Both the position numbers and the translations under genes were made by a program. A DNA stretch of 35,241 nt from Chlorobiota bacterium (GTDB lineage: Bacteria > Bacteroidota > Bacteroidia > Bacteroidales > VadinHA17), in assembly GCA_013152085.1 (NCBI GenBank), contig JAADHC010000014.1, forward strand, positions 1 through 35,241, read 5' to 3'. A model generated the notes under the pieces. It did not search any database, had not been told where the DNA came from, and was given only the letters and a program-made list of their open reading frames with translations. Below, one piece after another: positions 33,701-35,241 of this stretch. Each line of letters opens with the position of its first letter. The first letter of the stretch is position 1.

Positions 33701-34079
33701 GAAAGAAGCTATCAATCGTATAGACGGAAAAAAAAGAATAATCAAACAAAAGATCCCGCAGTACTTCACGGGCACGTTTGATCACTTCATCACCGGAACC
33801 GTTCAGGGCTTTTTTAAGATCAGGAAGGTACGCTGCAGCTTGTTTCGCTGCCGGATCCGAACTTCCGGAAGGGTTCCCGAGTAACGTAAGTCCGTACAGA
33901 ATCCTGAGAATTCGTTCTTTTATTTCAGCCGTTGCCTTGTTGGTAAAGGTTACCGCCAGCACGGAACGGTATCCCGCCTGTCGGGACAATATAATCGAAA
34001 GATACCGTGTTACCAGCGCAAAGGTTTTTCCGGCTCCGGCCGATGCTTCAAATACATATAAAAAGGAAGGAAGATTCAT
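30741..34079 (-). CDS. addA: AddA-like UvrD/RecB-family helicase-nuclease
   Basis: The 1112-residue SF1A helicase is the motor and one nuclease of AddAB. Walker A is ASAGAGKT (12-19), followed by AVTFTNKATAEIKERI (42-57; motif Ia). Walker B is LLDEFQDTS (394-402), then LMLVGDIKQSIFRWR with the motif III arginine region. AVRVMTIYKAKGLGMDVVILPF is motif V/VI territory, and LVYVSLTRA a later motif. The RecB nuclease near the C-terminus has VVVDYKFGE with Asp1051 and Lys1053. No Cys cluster is seen, consistent with AddA. It is the first gene of the addA-radical SAM-addB operon. Confidence 0.93.
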   Translation of the reverse strand: MNLPSFLYVFEASAGAGKTFALVTRYLSIILSRQAGYRSVLAVTFTNKATAEIKERILRILYGLTLLGNPSGSSDPAAKQAAAYLPDLKKALNGSGDEVIKRAREVLRDLLFDYSFFSVYTIDSFFQRVMREFARETGLPFGYVIELDNRQAVAESVDRMLEESRPGEPLFRFLVDFVDRYSEEGKWDIRTKLIREGSQVFSENFLVPGSSNPLELISKFQQELYKIIKSYETRIKELGKTGMEILEKYGMVPEDFSYKKSSVPSMFPKMMEGNLHHTSYFIRALDDPENILPKSDRNDTEKQHLVHHELLPLFREIAQYYTTHFPAYAAATSLVSTLHVYGVQIMLREYIHRWIREENRFLIAEVNRFLKGIIGNNELPFIYEKIGQHFRYYLLDEFQDTSHFQYHNLRPLLKDSLARGDDLMLVGDIKQSIFRWRNSDWAIMVKEVPKDFLPEQIKSVPLKKNYRSRENIVRFNNAFFRIAPEVLMEAYINKIREMNKQRPLMAIDDVSEYTELIRTAYSFDKLRQDLPDNKDVSGGYVYFRFFSKKDHDNWQDAASAAVCEKVDSLIRDGYEPGQIALLVRKNEEGARMVRDLIAWQQEHPDSPRFSVISDEALDLDQSVAVRLVIEWLQLMQQPDDLLIFSRFYYTVLRPVIPVDAKPRPLTDASAAGMTGRERWKYFLSGLDEIFFDRLGGLPLTEIIREVIRYFGLGKLSGEVPFLYALENKALDHTLQGGTGISSFLNWWEEQGKDEKIPMPEGLNAVRVMTIYKAKGLGMDVVILPFADWAFEITGGNNPDILWCHSDRKPFDMMRDIPVVSKNLLLHSLFSKEYLHEKVSRYIDNLNLVYVSLTRAISQMYVFACSDKGTATTGTFIYNVMEKLKEERDDDVLKMRDVHTQEQDVAEFGSYEPPGEKRVTPVPETVGEFPVTPVLHRVRFLPRGRKYFLLKKTGQTEKIDRGNLFHELLAGIYTSADIEPVVRRTVREGMIPVNEEQQYVERLRKIIRDPEAAGWFSGTWEVLNEMPLIRPDGAFLRPDRVMVRDKEVVVVDYKFGEKEEPGYRSQVKRYMKSLSGMGYVPVTGVIWYVTLEKKEFIHPEKKENDGRKNISLG

Positions 34080-34196
34080 TTATCCGTTAAAAATACAAAA
34101 TCTTACATGGAAAGCGTTCAGGAAGTTGTTGAATGTACAAATTCCGGAAAGAATAAATAAAATTTTCTGCTAATTTTGTAAAAAATCAACCTGAAA
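34080..34196. promoter_or_regulatory. Divergent promoter region of addA and the aldo/keto reductase
   Basis: TAATTTTG on the plus strand (34171-34178) fits the Bacteroidota -7 box and lies 18 bases before the reductase ATG; no well-spaced -33 TTTG was found. For addA no box fits well. Both genes must start within this 117-bp gap. Confidence 0.4.
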
Positions 34197-35189
34197 ATGA
34201 GATATACAGCTGACAAGAACCGATATAAAGAGATGATGTATAACCGCTGCGGAAACAGCGGTTTGTTGTTACCTGCCGTATCGCTGGGGTTATGGCACAA
34301 CTTCGGCCATGTAGATCATTATGACACGGCACGTGAAGTACTTTTCACCGCTTTTGATCACGGAATCACCCATTTCGACCTGGCCAATAATTATGGTCCG
34401 CCTCCCGGAAGTGCCGAGGAAAATTTTGGAAAAATCCTCCGTAATGACCTCTCTGCCTATCGTGATGAAATGATCATATCCACTAAAGCGGGGTATCTGA
34501 TGTGGGACGGGCCTTACGGTGAATGGGGTTCCCGGAAATACCTGCTGGCCAGCCTCAACCAGAGCCTGAAAAGAATGGGACTGGAATATGTGGATATTTT
34601 CTACTCCCACCGTTTTGACCCCGACACACCGATTGAAGAAACCATGGGGGCGCTTGCTACGGCTGTTCACCAGGGAAAAGCCCTGTATGTGGGTATCTCC
34701 AATTATGATGCTGAAACCACACGGAAAGCCGCTGAAATTCTTGAGTCGCTGGGGACACCCTGTCTGATTCATCAACCCAAGTATTCCATGCTCGAAAGAT
34801 GGGTGGAAAAAGGACTGCTGGATGTACTCGAAGAAAAAGGTATCGGTTGTATTACCTATTCACCGCTGGCGCAGGGCCTGCTGACCGACAAGTACCTCAA
34901 CGGTATCCCCGAAAATTCCAGAGCGGCCAAACCCCATGGGTTCCTCCGGAAATCAGCCATTACAGATGACCTGATCAGGATGTTACGTAAACTGAACAAT
35001 ATGGCTAAGGACAGGGGACAGAGCCTGGCTCAGATGGCACTGTCCTGGGTATTAAAGGATCCGAGAATTACTTCCGTATTGGTAGGCGCACGGTATAAAG
35101 AACAGCTGCTCGATTCATTGCAATGCCTGGAGAAAACGGGATTTTCAACCGATGAACTTGAAGTGATTGACAGTTATCTGGCAGGGTAA
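34197..35189 (+). CDS. Aldo/keto reductase, YghZ-like
   Basis: The 330-residue NAD(P)H-dependent oxidoreductase has the AKR barrel tetrad: Asp in HFDLANNYG (near 60), the Tyr of the same motif, Lys in IISTKAGY (near 97) and His in DIFYSHRFD (near 138). SEENF-type and STKAGYLMW phrases, GISNYDAETTRKA and HQPKYSMLERWVEKGLL match the YghZ/L-glyceraldehyde-3-phosphate reductase subgroup. The C-terminal cofactor motif is VLVGARYKEQLLDSL. Likely roles are detoxification of small aldehydes or methylglyoxal, but the substrate cannot be deduced here. It is transcribed alone, divergent from addA. Confidence 0.93.
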   Translation: MRYTADKNRYKEMMYNRCGNSGLLLPAVSLGLWHNFGHVDHYDTAREVLFTAFDHGITHFDLANNYGPPPGSAEENFGKILRNDLSAYRDEMIISTKAGYLMWDGPYGEWGSRKYLLASLNQSLKRMGLEYVDIFYSHRFDPDTPIEETMGALATAVHQGKALYVGISNYDAETTRKAAEILESLGTPCLIHQPKYSMLERWVEKGLLDVLEEKGIGCITYSPLAQGLLTDKYLNGIPENSRAAKPHGFLRKSAITDDLIRMLRKLNNMAKDRGQSLAQMALSWVLKDPRITSVLVGARYKEQLLDSLQCLEKTGFSTDELEVIDSYLAG

Positions 35190-35241
35190 TTATCCGCAGG
35201 TTATAGATGATCCGGTCAGTCTTATAATAAATTAATATATA

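Overview
The window looks like a chromosomal segment from a Bacteroidota (Bacteroidales-like) bacterium. The evidence is a GldA/GldF/GldG-type ABC exporter with a DUF4340 partner, a membrane-anchored AraC regulator of the kind common in this phylum, AddA/AddB nuclease-helicase genes of Bacteroidota type, and several promoters with the phylum's TAnnTTTG -7 box. Most genes lie on the minus strand in compact operons. Gene identities come from reading motifs in the translated sequence; no database search was run.

Layout. 1-820: the 5' end of an XRE-type regulator running off the left edge, then a long non-coding stretch with nested palindromes and a 22-23 bp tandem array of CTACGTAG sites. 821-2182: a small membrane protein and, divergently, an eIF2B-like protein. 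2239-6424: a four-gene ABC transporter operon (gldA, gldF, gldG, DUF4340). 6669-11176: an export operon of a LolA-like periplasmic protein, an MMPL/RND transporter and an outer-membrane beta-barrel, next to a membrane AraC regulator (11319-12422). 12563-14539: a secreted protein of unknown function overlapping trmD, then a small membrane protein. 14689-15154: two very small genes, a coiled-coil protein and an AbrB-like protein. 15428-16252: a TPR gene remnant and a repeat cassette with two tRNA-Leu genes and one broken tRNA-Leu copy. 16357-17886: an SLC13/DASS anion transporter.

17955-23503 is a membrane-type [NiFe] hydrogenase locus, read right to left: maturation protease (hyaD), HypC chaperone, a PspF-like sigma-54 activator, a Tat-exported small subunit (hyaA), a large subunit (hyaB) and a drastically shortened cytochrome b subunit, closed by a clear terminator. 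The gap upstream of hyaA holds a sigma-54-like promoter with two dyads about 120-150 bp further upstream, which suggests a local activator-enhancer circuit. The remaining hyp genes are not in the window.

23571-35189: a DUF819 membrane protein; an ion channel whose cytoplasmic part carries 18 exact-period 12-residue repeats; addA and addB with a radical SAM gene between them and overlapping both; and a divergent aldo/keto reductase. The features most worth following up are the dodecapeptide-repeat channel, the mini-HyaC, the sigma-54 layout of the hydrogenase operon, the CTACGTAG array and the tRNA-Leu repeat cassette.
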